This document shows, one piece after another, positions 1 to 6,075 of a stretch of 10,967 nt of DNA. The notes beneath the pieces are model-generated. The model was given only the letters and a program-made list of their open reading frames with translations, was not told the DNA's origin and did no database searches. This DNA is from Chloroflexota bacterium (GTDB lineage Bacteria; Chloroflexota; Limnocylindria; Limnocylindrales; CSP1-4), in contig VBFZ01000069.1 of NCBI GenBank assembly GCA_005880805.1, positions 2,708-13,674 of the forward strand, read 5' to 3'. Both the position numbers and the translations under genes were made by a program. Numbering within the stretch: the stretch's first letter is position 1; each line of letters begins with the position of its first letter.

Positions 1-888
1 GAAGCGGCTCCCGCCAGCCGCCGGGAACCGATGCCCGAGAACGGCGACGCGGCGGCCATCGGGCCGCCAGGCAGGCGCCCCGAAGATCGCCTCGCCGGCG
101 GGAGTCAGGCGCGTCTCGCGACGGGACTCGACGTCCACGACAAAGACGTCCTGCCACCAGCCCAGGTCGTAGTTGGGCCTCCGATTGGCCGTGAACGCGA
201 TCCGCGTGCCGTCCGGCGACCAGACCGGCTCCTGATCGCCCGACCGCCCGTTCGTCAGCGGCGTTGCCGCGCCCGTCTCGACCTCGACGAGCCAGAGCCG
301 CTTCTCCTTGTCGTAGGTGAAACCGGCAGCGTTCCGCATGTAGGACAGCCGGTCGACGAAGCGATAGTCCGAGCGCGGGGCCTCGCCTGGCTTCGCCTTC
401 TCGAGCGGTTTTCCGCGGCGTCGCGCGTCCTCTTCGCGCGTTGCGCCGTGGGAGGAGCTGACGACGGCCAGGCGCCGCCCATCGGGCGACCATGCGAAGT
501 CCTCCACGCCGCGCGGCATGTCCGTCACGCGCCGAGCCTCCCCTGGCCCGTCGAGCGGCAGGAGGTAGACCTGGTTGGCGTCTTCCCGCTCCTCGGTCGG
601 AGGCGCGCCTGGCAGCTCCTCGGCCGTGAGCCGGCGATCGGAGATGAACGCGAGGGTTCGGCCGTCGGGCGAGAAGCGCGGCTGGCGGTCGTGCTTCGCC
701 CCGATCGTGAGCTTGCGCGAGCCTTCACGACCGTCTGTGTGCACCATCCAGACCGCGTGCCGATACCCGTCCTTGCCGGGAGCCACGGTCTGCAACGTGA
801 ACGCCACCGACCCTCCGTCCGGGGAGAGGGCAGGCTGCGTCGCGAGGCGAAACCGGTAGATGTCGTCGGGGCGCGGAGCCCGAGCCAT
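1..888 (-). CDS. S9 family peptidase (acylaminoacyl/dipeptidyl peptidase type), N-terminal propeller half; 3' end outside window
   Basis: This frame reads from an ATG at 888 through 296 open codons to the left edge without a stop. The protein starts with a DDIYRFRLATQPALSPDG segment. It then shows repeated PD40/TolB-like beta-propeller blades with the hallmark SPDG.R.AF: residues 22-31, 72-81, 134-143, 223-232 and a variant (AWRPDG) at 273-278. Proteins of this kind (COG1506) run about 600-700 residues; a C-terminal alpha/beta hydrolase with a Ser-Asp-His triad cleaves short peptides or acylated N-termini. That catalytic half is not in the window, so activity cannot be judged. There is no signal peptide, which suggests a cytoplasmic enzyme. 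A GGAG ribosome binding site at 894-897 lies 5 bases before the ATG and supports this start. The gene is divergent from the ligase-like gene at 1007. A TolB-type solute-binding protein is a weaker alternative. The long plus-strand frame opposite is an antisense shadow. Confidence 0.88.
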   Translation of the reverse strand, partial: MARAPRPDDIYRFRLATQPALSPDGGSVAFTLQTVAPGKDGYRHAVWMVHTDGREGSRKLTIGAKHDRQPRFSPDGRTLAFISDRRLTAEELPGAPPTEEREDANQVYLLPLDGPGEARRVTDMPRGVEDFAWSPDGRRLAVVSSSHGATREEDARRRGKPLEKAKPGEAPRSDYRFVDRLSYMRNAAGFTYDKEKRLWLVEVETGAATPLTNGRSGDQEPVWSPDGTRIAFTANRRPNYDLGWWQDVFVVDVESRRETRLTPAGEAIFGAPAWRPDGRRVAVLGHRFPAAGGSRF

Positions 889-991
889 GGTCACTCCGAG
901 TAGGCGCGAGGGATCCCGGGTGGTCGCTTCCTCCAGCTGACCGTCGAGTGCGGGACGGTGTCGGCGAGGGGACGGCGGGGTTCGCAGAGGC

Positions 992-997
992 TACCAT
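992..997 (+). promoter_or_regulatory. Possible -10 box (TACCAT) for the ligase-like gene
   Basis: TACCAT ends 9 bases before the ATG at 1007, and there is no recognisable ribosome binding site in the short gap. This resembles the leaderless arrangement at other genes in this window, though the spacing is longer and no -35 box is clear. Confidence 0.35.
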
Positions 998-1006
998 CCT
1001 GCGACG

Positions 1007-1816
1007 ATGGGCGAGCCCACGGCCCCGCCACAGCCGGCCCGTCCAGAGCCCGCGCGCGATCAGCTGTCGCTGAGCCTGGACGCAGCACTGCCGAACCTAC
1101 CGGCGGGCGTCCGCCCGATGCTGCCGCGTCCCCTGGCCGAGCCGTTCGACTCCCCGGATCACCTGTTCGAGCCGTCGTGGGGCGGCACCCGCGCCCTCGC
1201 GTTCTGCGAGCCAGCTGACCGCGGCCAACTCCGCCTCATCGACGCCGACGGAACCGACCTTGCGGGGCGACTGCCGGAGCTCGGCGACCTGTGCTCGCGC
1301 GTGATGGCTCGTTCGGCGCTGATCGACGGCGAGCTCGTGGTCGTCGATGCGAACGGGCGAGCCGACGCGCCCGCCCTCGCGGAGCGGCTTTCGGACGGCG
1401 TCGGCCGAAGCGAGGGTCGAAATGGGGCGCGGCCGGCGGTTGCCTACCTCGTCTTCGACCTTCTCTACCTCGACGGCCGGCCGCTCCTCGGTGAACCCCT
1501 CTATCGGCGGCGCCAGGCGCTCCGGCGGACGCTGACGCCCGGCGAGTCAGTCGTGGCCGTACCCGCGATCGCCGAGGAAGGACGCGCGCTGTACGAGGCG
1601 GTTCGGGCCCAGGGCATCGGCGGCGTCATGGCGCGCCAGCGTTTTAGTCCGTACCTGCCAGGGGTGCGCAGCCGGCTGTGGCGGTTCATCCCGGCGACGG
1701 GTGCGGTCGCGAAAGGCGACGGAAAGCAGCAGACGATCGGGCTCGAGAACCCGACCGGGGGCCCTGGTCCCGTGCTGGCCGTGATCCGGCGGCTGCCCCT
1801 CGACGACGAAAGCTGA
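1007..1816 (+). CDS. LigD-like ATP-dependent DNA ligase adenylation domain, predicted catalytically inactive
   Basis: This 269-residue protein has the core of the ATP-dependent DNA ligase nucleotidyltransferase fold. It keeps motif III (LIDGELVVVD, residues 105-114), motif IIIa (VFDLLYLDG, 149-157) and the block FSPYLPGVRS.LW (213-225). The catalytic residues are gone. Motif I, normally EVKWDGYR with the AMP-accepting lysine, reads EPSWGGTR (55-62), so Lys becomes Ser57 and Asp becomes Gly59. Motif IV, normally EGVVAK, reads GGVMAR (205-210). Motif V, normally WLKVK, reads WRFIP (225-229). The C-terminal tail of about 40 residues is too short for the usual OB-fold. The frame is intact and the hydrophobic core is kept, so this looks like a repurposed domain, not decay. 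Residues 1-40 are a Pro/Ala-rich leader. No Ku or polymerase gene is nearby. A nucleic-acid or nucleotide-binding role is possible but unproven. Confidence 0.75.
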   Translation: MGEPTAPPQPARPEPARDQLSLSLDAALPNLPAGVRPMLPRPLAEPFDSPDHLFEPSWGGTRALAFCEPADRGQLRLIDADGTDLAGRLPELGDLCSRVMARSALIDGELVVVDANGRADAPALAERLSDGVGRSEGRNGARPAVAYLVFDLLYLDGRPLLGEPLYRRRQALRRTLTPGESVVAVPAIAEEGRALYEAVRAQGIGGVMARQRFSPYLPGVRSRLWRFIPATGAVAKGDGKQQTIGLENPTGGPGPVLAVIRRLPLDDES

Positions 1817-2100
1817 GTCAGGACCGGGCGCGGGTGAGTCCATCAGCCTGATTGCGCGCCTTGCGTCCACTGGACGACAAACGACCAGGAAGGACTTCCC
1901 GGTCGGGTCTTGGGTCTGATTTCTTGCACGGGAAGCAAGGATCCGGCGCCGCCCGGGACGTGCGACCGTTTCGTTGCACCTCACGCAAGAGCTAGCCGGC
2001 GTTCAGTGTGTCCGGACTGCCGGAAGTCCGTTACCGCACGCTGCGCGCAAGCGAGGCAGGAAAACGAACGTCGCACGCAAAACGCGAGACGAGGCGCAAA
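1817..2100. other. Non-coding region between convergent genes, with two small hairpins
   Basis: No credible gene was found in these 284 bases; the open frames here lack family motifs and are shadows or chance. Two inverted repeats are present. The first is CTTGC (1923-1927) with GCAAG (1935-1939), loop ACGGGAA. The second is CGGACT (2013-2018) with AGTCCG (2025-2030), loop GCCGGA. Both lie between the ends of the ligase-like gene and the exporter permease, so either could act in termination, but neither is followed by a T tract. A small RNA cannot be excluded. Confidence 0.4.
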
Positions 2101-3408
2101 TCAGGCAGGGTGGCGAACTGCCTCCACCACCTCGCGCAGACCCGCCCGCTGCCCGTACAGCAGCACGCCCGCCGCGTAGACACGGGTCGCGATCACGACC
2201 GTCACAGCGATCGTGGCAACGAGCAGGCCATAGCTCAGGACCAGCTCCCCCGGCTCAACCCGCCCGACGGTCAGCCGGGTCATCATCACGAACGGGCTCC
2301 AGAACGGAACATACGACGCAAAGCGGATGAAACCGGCCGTGCCGCCCGAGAGCGCCAGCACCGCCTGGAAATACCCGCCGATCGCGATCAGGCTGAGCGG
2401 GAGCGCCATGACCTGCAGGTCCTCGGGGCGGCTCACGAGCGAGCCCGCGGCGGCATAGATCAGCGCGTAGAGCGCGAACCCGAGCACGAAGTACGCGCCG
2501 TATGCCAGGACGAGCGGCGGCGCAAGGGCGACCAGCGAGGGTGAGATCGCGTCGCCCGGACCGAACAGGGCGGTCGCGATGCGGTTCTCCAGCCCGAGCG
2601 CGAGGAGCGACGGAACGAGAACGGCGACGTACTGCGTCGCACCCGCCGCCCCGATCCCGAGCACCTTCCCGATCACCAGCTGCCGGGCAGAGGCCGCGCT
2701 GATGATCAGCTCCATCACCCGGCTCGTCTTCTCGGCGACTACGCCGGCGGCTACCCACATCCCGTAGATGACGAGGATGATGAAGATCAGCACCACGAAG
2801 ACGATCCCCAGGATCCGCCGGCCGGCGAAATCCGCACTGTCGAGCGGAGCTGCGCCGGTACTCGGGCCGCTGGCGGCAACCGTCTCGAGGGTCGGGAACG
2901 TGAAGGCCTGGCCAGGCGCGCGCCGGTTCAGCGACGTGTAGTCGAGGATCGCGATGAAGAACGTTCCGACGTTGATCAGCTGGGAACGGTCGGCGGCGAT
3001 TCCCTCGCCCGTGTAGAAGCGGAAATCGAGGCGGCCGGTCGGCGCTCGCTCGCCGACGAGGGCCGCGTCCGCCGCACCCTGGTCGATCGACTGCCGGGCC
3101 GCATCCTCGCTCGATGCGGCGGTGAGCGCGTAGGGATCCGCCCGGCCGGGATCGTGCTGCTGGTTCAGGAACGTCCCGAGGTTCGCGACGATCGTCGCCC
3201 TCAGCTGCGGGTCGGACGAGTAGACCGCGACGCGCGTCGTCGTCCCACGGTCGACCGCCTTGGCGAAGATCGGGATGAATGCGACCAGGACGGCCAGCGT
3301 CGCCAGGACGATCGTCGACACGTGGAACATCCGGCTGCGGACGCGATCGAGGTACTCGCGCCGCGCCACGATCAGTGTGTTCGGCATGAGCGGGTCGGAG
3401 CGGCTCAT
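2101..3408 (-). CDS. ABC-2 type exporter permease, NatB-like (COG1668)
   Basis: This 435-residue membrane protein has the NatB layout. A cytoplasmic N-terminus (IVARREYLDRVRSRMF, 13-28) is followed by TM1 (about 31-49). A large extracytoplasmic domain (about 51-195) comes next. About five more hydrophobic segments follow (roughly 198-223, 258-273, 293-322, 335-354, 388-412). The motif EKTSRVMELI after TM2 (226-235) is characteristic of ABC-2 permeases of this family. It should form the membrane channel for the ATPase encoded just upstream. The ATG at 3408 overlaps the ATPase stop codon (ATGA), implying translational coupling. NatB of Bacillus exports sodium; many relatives have unknown substrates, so the substrate here is unknown. 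An alternative ATG seven codons downstream is possible but would lose the overlap. Confidence 0.9.
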   Translation of the reverse strand: MSRSDPLMPNTLIVARREYLDRVRSRMFHVSTIVLATLAVLVAFIPIFAKAVDRGTTTRVAVYSSDPQLRATIVANLGTFLNQQHDPGRADPYALTAASSEDAARQSIDQGAADAALVGERAPTGRLDFRFYTGEGIAADRSQLINVGTFFIAILDYTSLNRRAPGQAFTFPTLETVAASGPSTGAAPLDSADFAGRRILGIVFVVLIFIILVIYGMWVAAGVVAEKTSRVMELIISAASARQLVIGKVLGIGAAGATQYVAVLVPSLLALGLENRIATALFGPGDAISPSLVALAPPLVLAYGAYFVLGFALYALIYAAAGSLVSRPEDLQVMALPLSLIAIGGYFQAVLALSGGTAGFIRFASYVPFWSPFVMMTRLTVGRVEPGELVLSYGLLVATIAVTVVIATRVYAAGVLLYGQRAGLREVVEAVRHPA

Positions 3409-4358
3409 GCCGCGGAATCCTCGGCCGGCACAGTCGCGAGGGTCAGCTCCTCGTCCGCGGGACGGCCCACGTGATCGATGAACACCTGCTCCAGCGACGG
3501 GTCGGCGATCTCGAAGTGGCGGATGTGTGCCCCGCGCGCGATCGCGGCCGCAAGGATGGCCTCAGGATCGACTCCCGCGTCCAGCTCGACTTCCGTCCGG
3601 TCGATGCCTGGCCGGATGAGACGCGTGCCCGGTACCTCCGACAGCCACTCGAGCCGATGATCGCCGTCGATCGAGATGCGCACCATCCGCCGGCCCGCCG
3701 CGCGCTTGACCTCCCGAATCGGACCGCCCACCACGACGCGGCCGCGGTCGGTGATCGCCACGGACTCGCACATCGCCTCGACGGCGTCCATCTGGTGGGT
3801 CGAGAAGATGATGGTCTTGCCCCGATCCCGGAGCTCCAGGAACGCCTCGCGGAGGAGCGCGACGTTGACGGGGTCGAGGCCCGTAAATGGCTCGTCCATG
3901 AGCAGGACCTCGGGGTCGTGCAGGACCGCGGCCAGGAACTGGACCTTCTGCTGGTTGCCCTTCGATAGCTCGTCGGCCCGCCGGTCCGCGAACTCCGGAA
4001 CCCGAAACCTCGCCAGCCAGGCGCGCGCCTCCCGAGCGGCCTGGTCGCGTGGCACCCCGTACAGCCCGGCGAAGTAGACGAGCTGCTCGAGGATCGTCAT
4101 GCGCGGATAGAGGCCGCGCTCCTCGGGCAGATAGCCCCAGACGCGCCGCGGCAGGGAGTCGTGAAGGGTGCCTCCCCAGCGGATCGTTCCGCTGTCCGCC
4201 CGCAGCACGCCCAGGATGATCCGCATCGTGGTCGTCTTGCCGGCCCCGTTCGCGCCGAGGAAGCCGAAGATCTGCCCGCGGGGGGCTTCGAACGACAGGC
4301 CATCCAGCGCGGGGACCTGCCCGAATCGCTTGCTCAGGCCATCGAGTACGAGCGACAC
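3405..4358 (-). CDS. ABC transporter ATP-binding protein, NatA-like
   Basis: This is the nucleotide-binding subunit of the exporter. From the GTG start it is 317 residues. It has Walker A GANGAGKTT (35-43), signature LSKGNQQK (131-138), Walker B VLLMDEP with catalytic Glu156 (151-157), a D-loop (GLDP, 160-163) and the H-loop His188 in FSTHQ. The C-terminal extension ends in DPSLEQVFIDHVG, as in NatA/DUF4162-type ATPases that pair with ABC-2 permeases. The frame stays open to an ATG at 4403, but I prefer GTG 4358. A -10-like TATCCT lies 7 bases before it, which would place the longer start upstream of the transcript, and the family begins with (L)VL.GLSKRFG. The gene is divergent from the DUF971 gene and overlaps the permease start by 4 bases, forming a two-gene operon. 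Confidence 0.9.
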   Translation of the reverse strand: MSLVLDGLSKRFGQVPALDGLSFEAPRGQIFGFLGANGAGKTTTMRIILGVLRADSGTIRWGGTLHDSLPRRVWGYLPEERGLYPRMTILEQLVYFAGLYGVPRDQAAREARAWLARFRVPEFADRRADELSKGNQQKVQFLAAVLHDPEVLLMDEPFTGLDPVNVALLREAFLELRDRGKTIIFSTHQMDAVEAMCESVAITDRGRVVVGGPIREVKRAAGRRMVRISIDGDHRLEWLSEVPGTRLIRPGIDRTEVELDAGVDPEAILAAAIARGAHIRHFEIADPSLEQVFIDHVGRPADEELTLATVPAEDSAA

Positions 4359-4365
4359 GCAGCGC

Positions 4366-4371
4366 AGGATA
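4366..4371 (-). promoter_or_regulatory. Leaderless-type -10 box (TATCCT) for the ABC exporter operon
   Basis: Read on the minus strand, TATCCT is followed by 7 bases and then the GTG at 4358. That spacing would put the transcription start at or next to the start codon, and no Shine-Dalgarno sequence is present. No good -35 box is seen. Confidence 0.5.
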
Positions 4372-4428
4372 CAAGTCGACCCCAAGGCGGGCTCCCGTAC
4401 CAAAGGCCCCTGCGCGGGTGGCTACCCC

Positions 4429-4434
4429 TACAAT
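4429..4434 (+). promoter_or_regulatory. Leaderless-type -10 box (TACAAT) for the DUF971 operon
   Basis: TACAAT, one base from the TATAAT consensus, is followed by 6 bases and then GTG at 4441. The transcript would begin at the start codon. The GTG lacks any ribosome binding site, and this box is the main reason for choosing it over the upstream in-frame starts. No clear -35 box is visible. Confidence 0.6.
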
Positions 4435-4440
4435 CCGGCC

Positions 4441-4863
4441 GTGACCGCGACCACGCCGGCCCGCATCCACGCTGACAGGGCAGCCCGAACGCTCGAAGTC
4501 AACTGGGCGGACGGCCACCGGACGACCTACGACTTCGACACGCTGCGCTGGCTGTGCCCATGCGCGTTCTGCCGCGGAGAGGCTGGGCTGCCGGGCTGGC
4601 TCGACTCGCGGCCGACCCTGACGCCCGAGCAGACCGAGCTCCGCGACCTCCAGCTCGTCGGCCAGTACGCGGTGGCGCCGACCTGGGGCGACGGCCACCA
4701 CACCGGCTACTACACGTTCGCCGTGCTGCGCGATCGGTGTCCGTGTGACGAGTGCGAGGGGCGCCGATCCGCCGCCGGCCGCGAAGCCTCGCGGCCGTCA
4801 GGCCACTTGAGCCACGCGGCCGCCGTTGGAGCGGGCAAACCACACGAGGAGGGGCAGCAATGA
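4441..4863 (+). CDS. DUF971 (GBBH-like N-terminal domain) protein with two CPCxxC motifs
   Basis: From GTG 4441 the protein is 140 residues. It carries two copies of one pattern. The first is WADGHRTTYDFDTLRWLCPCAFC (spanning residues 22-44). The second is WGDGHHTGYYTFAVLRDRCPCDEC (82-105). This matches DUF971, the domain found at the N-terminus of gamma-butyrobetaine hydroxylase and in stand-alone bacterial proteins, where it can bind metal. Six cysteines (39, 41, 44 and 100, 102, 105) form two CxCxxC sets able to bind zinc or an Fe-S cluster; which is unknown. There is no catalytic oxygenase domain, so it is not a hydroxylase. Residues about 110-140 form a polar tail without known motifs. 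The start is set by a TACAAT box 6 bases upstream. The stop overlaps the next start (ATGA), so it is probably cotranscribed with the YbjQ-type gene. Confidence 0.82.
   Translation: MTATTPARIHADRAARTLEVNWADGHRTTYDFDTLRWLCPCAFCRGEAGLPGWLDSRPTLTPEQTELRDLQLVGQYAVAPTWGDGHHTGYYTFAVLRDRCPCDECEGRRSAAGREASRPSGHLSHAAAVGAGKPHEEGQQ
4846..4854 (+). promoter_or_regulatory. Strong ribosome binding site (GAGGAGGGG) for the YbjQ-type gene
   Basis: This purine tract lies inside the end of the DUF971 gene, 5 bases before ATG 4860. It decides that start over earlier in-frame codons inside the upstream gene and supports translational coupling. Confidence 0.75.
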
Positions 4864-5207
4864 TCATCACCACCACGCCCTATGCAGCGGGTTACCGGGT
4901 CACGGAGGTCAAGGGCCACGTCTTCGGGCTCGTCGTCAGGAGTCGCGGCTTCGCCGGCAACCTGGCCGCGGGCCTGCGCTCCATCGTCGGCGGAGAGATC
5001 CACGAGTACACGCAGCTGCTCGAGGACACCCGACGGCAGGCCGTGGATCGGATGGTGCAGAACGCCACGCTGATGGGCGCCAACGGGGTCCTGTCGATGC
5101 GCTTTGACAGCTCCGAGATCGGCAACACGATGTCCGAGATCGTGGCATACGGCACGGCCGTGGTGCTCGCGGCTGACGAGTCGGCCGGCCAACCGGTCGC
5201 AGAGTAG
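4860..5207 (+). CDS. UPF0145/YbjQ family protein
   Basis: This 115-residue protein matches the UPF0145 (YbjQ, DUF74) family along its full length. Conserved blocks include GEIHEYTQLLEDTRRQA (45-61), GANGVLSMRFD (73-83) and EIVAYGTAV (93-101). Members form small pentameric rings. They are often annotated as heavy-metal-binding domains, but no firm function is established, and there are no cysteines here. The ATG overlaps the DUF971 stop by 4 bases and is preceded by a strong ribosome binding site. Its neighbour with six cysteines makes a joint role in metal or redox handling conceivable; that is inference. Confidence 0.88.
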   Translation: MIITTTPYAAGYRVTEVKGHVFGLVVRSRGFAGNLAAGLRSIVGGEIHEYTQLLEDTRRQAVDRMVQNATLMGANGVLSMRFDSSEIGNTMSEIVAYGTAVVLAADESAGQPVAE

Positions 5208-5240
5208 TCGGGGAGGCAGCACGCGCCGAGCGCGCGATCG

Positions 5241-5618
5241 ATGCACACCACCATCCGCGTCATCGTCGGCGCAGTTTCCCTGATTATCTTCCTGTCCGGC
5301 TTCGTGGTGATCCTGGCCGGCCGCGAGTACGCGCTCAGTGGCCTATGGGCACTCGTGCTGGGCGGCGTCGGGATCATCGCGGTCGCCCTCGAGCGCGGTC
5401 GCTACCGGAGCGAGGCTGCCGAGCGAACCGGCGCGCACTCCGGACCGGGCGGCGGTGAGGACGGCGCCCTGGAATCCCGCTTCCAGCGAACGGAAGAGCT
5501 CTTCATCGACCCGACGAGCGGCACCCGGATGCGCGTGTGGGTCGACCTCCAGACCGGCGAGCGTCGCTACCGCGCGGAGGGTCAGCCGCCGAGCGTCGAG
5601 CCCGCGAATCGCCCTTGA
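5241..5618 (+). CDS. Small two-TM membrane protein with conserved-looking cytoplasmic tail, function unknown
   Basis: This is a 125-residue protein I cannot assign to a named family. Residues about 5-27 and 32-50 form two closely spaced transmembrane helices. A charged linker (51-80) follows, then a compact tail, FQRTEELFIDPTSGTRMRVW (81-100), continuing VDLQTGERRYRAEG (101-114). The tail holds two similar units, DPTSGTRMRV and DLQTGERRYR, suggesting a short beta-hairpin or duplicated element. The start lies 33 bases after the YbjQ-type stop. A GGGAGG purine tract at 5211-5216 is too far (24 bases) to be an ideal ribosome binding site, so the start is less certain than the frame. Its stop overlaps the next gene start (TTGA). 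Confidence 0.7.
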   Translation: MHTTIRVIVGAVSLIIFLSGFVVILAGREYALSGLWALVLGGVGIIAVALERGRYRSEAAERTGAHSGPGGGEDGALESRFQRTEELFIDPTSGTRMRVWVDLQTGERRYRAEGQPPSVEPANRP

Positions 5619-6052
5619 TCCGGCTCGAGCGCGAGGTCGACGTCAACCGGCCACCGGGAGCGGTTTTCGACTACCTCAGCGACATCGGGCATCTGCCGGC
5701 CTGGCAGCCGGGAATTCAGTTGGCCGAGCAGACCACCCCCGGCCCGGTTGAACAGGGCACGCAGTTCCGGATGATCGTGCGCGGCCCGACCGGGCCCATC
5801 GAGGCCACCGGCGAGATCGTGGAATTCGAGCGACCGCGGCGGCTCGGCCTCCAGAGCCTGAGCGGACCGGTCGACCTGAACGGCAGCCTCGACTTCGAGC
5901 CGTCCGACAGTGGTACCAGGCTGCGCATCACGGCATCCATCGAGCCGAAGGGCATGCTTCGGTTCATGGAGGCGATGATCAAGGGCACGATCGAGAGGGA
6001 TCTCCCCGGAGCCGTCGAATCGCTCCGCGACCACCTCGAGCGCGAGGCGTAA
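5615..6052 (+). CDS. SRPBCC (START/polyketide cyclase-like) family protein
   Basis: This 145-residue protein has the helix-grip signature of the SRPBCC superfamily. It opens with EREVDVNRPPGAVFDYLSDI (5-24) and then LPAWQPGI (27-34). Beta strands with GTQFRMIVRG and TRLRITASIEPKG follow, and a long C-terminal helix (about 115-143) closes the fold. Such proteins bind hydrophobic ligands in a central cavity or act on them; the ligand here is unknown. The frame is open upstream to an ATG at 5537. I chose TTG 5615 because it overlaps the preceding stop as TTGA and sits just before the conserved domain. No strong ribosome binding site is visible, which agrees with coupling to the upstream gene. 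It ends 23 bases before the convergent kinase gene. Confidence 0.85.
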   Translation: MIRLEREVDVNRPPGAVFDYLSDIGHLPAWQPGIQLAEQTTPGPVEQGTQFRMIVRGPTGPIEATGEIVEFERPRRLGLQSLSGPVDLNGSLDFEPSDSGTRLRITASIEPKGMLRFMEAMIKGTIERDLPGAVESLRDHLEREA

Positions 6053-6075
6053 ACGGGGCCGATCCCGGGGGGCCG

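Noticed and set aside
31..903. Long plus-strand open frame of 290 codons.
   Set aside because: It lies opposite the S9 peptidase, shows no family motif, and is rich in Arg/Pro as expected for an antisense shadow in GC-rich DNA.
1923..1939. A 5-base-pair stem with 7-base loop that, on the minus strand, looks like an anticodon arm (CCC, glycine).
   Set aside because: No T arm with GTTCGA-like sequence, no D arm and no acceptor stem can be formed around it, so it is not a tRNA.
1974..2179. Plus-strand frames with a CPDCRKS-like stretch, considered as a small zinc-ribbon gene.
   Set aside because: Only two spaced cysteines of a possible ribbon, no convincing start or ribosome binding site, and the frame runs into the antisense of the permease gene.
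4359..4403. ATG 4403 as start of the ABC ATPase.
   Set aside because: It would precede the likely -10 box (4366-4371) and adds residues not typical of the family; GTG 4358 fits better.
4168..4440. Upstream in-frame extension of the DUF971 gene, antisense to the ABC ATPase.
   Set aside because: The extension overlaps the ATPase Walker A coding region and has no domain similarity; TACAAT six bases before GTG 4441 sets the start.
3562..4701. Minus-strand open frame of 379 codons covering the ABC ATPase and the DUF971 gene.
   Set aside because: It is out of frame with the ATPase, whose Walker and signature motifs are intact, and has low-complexity Arg/Ala/Pro content.
6053..6075. GC-rich palindromic bases between the SRPBCC and kinase gene ends, considered as a bidirectional terminator.
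   Set aside because: Only short, poorly stacked pairings (ACGG/CCGT or GGCC/GGCC) are possible and no T tract follows on either strand.
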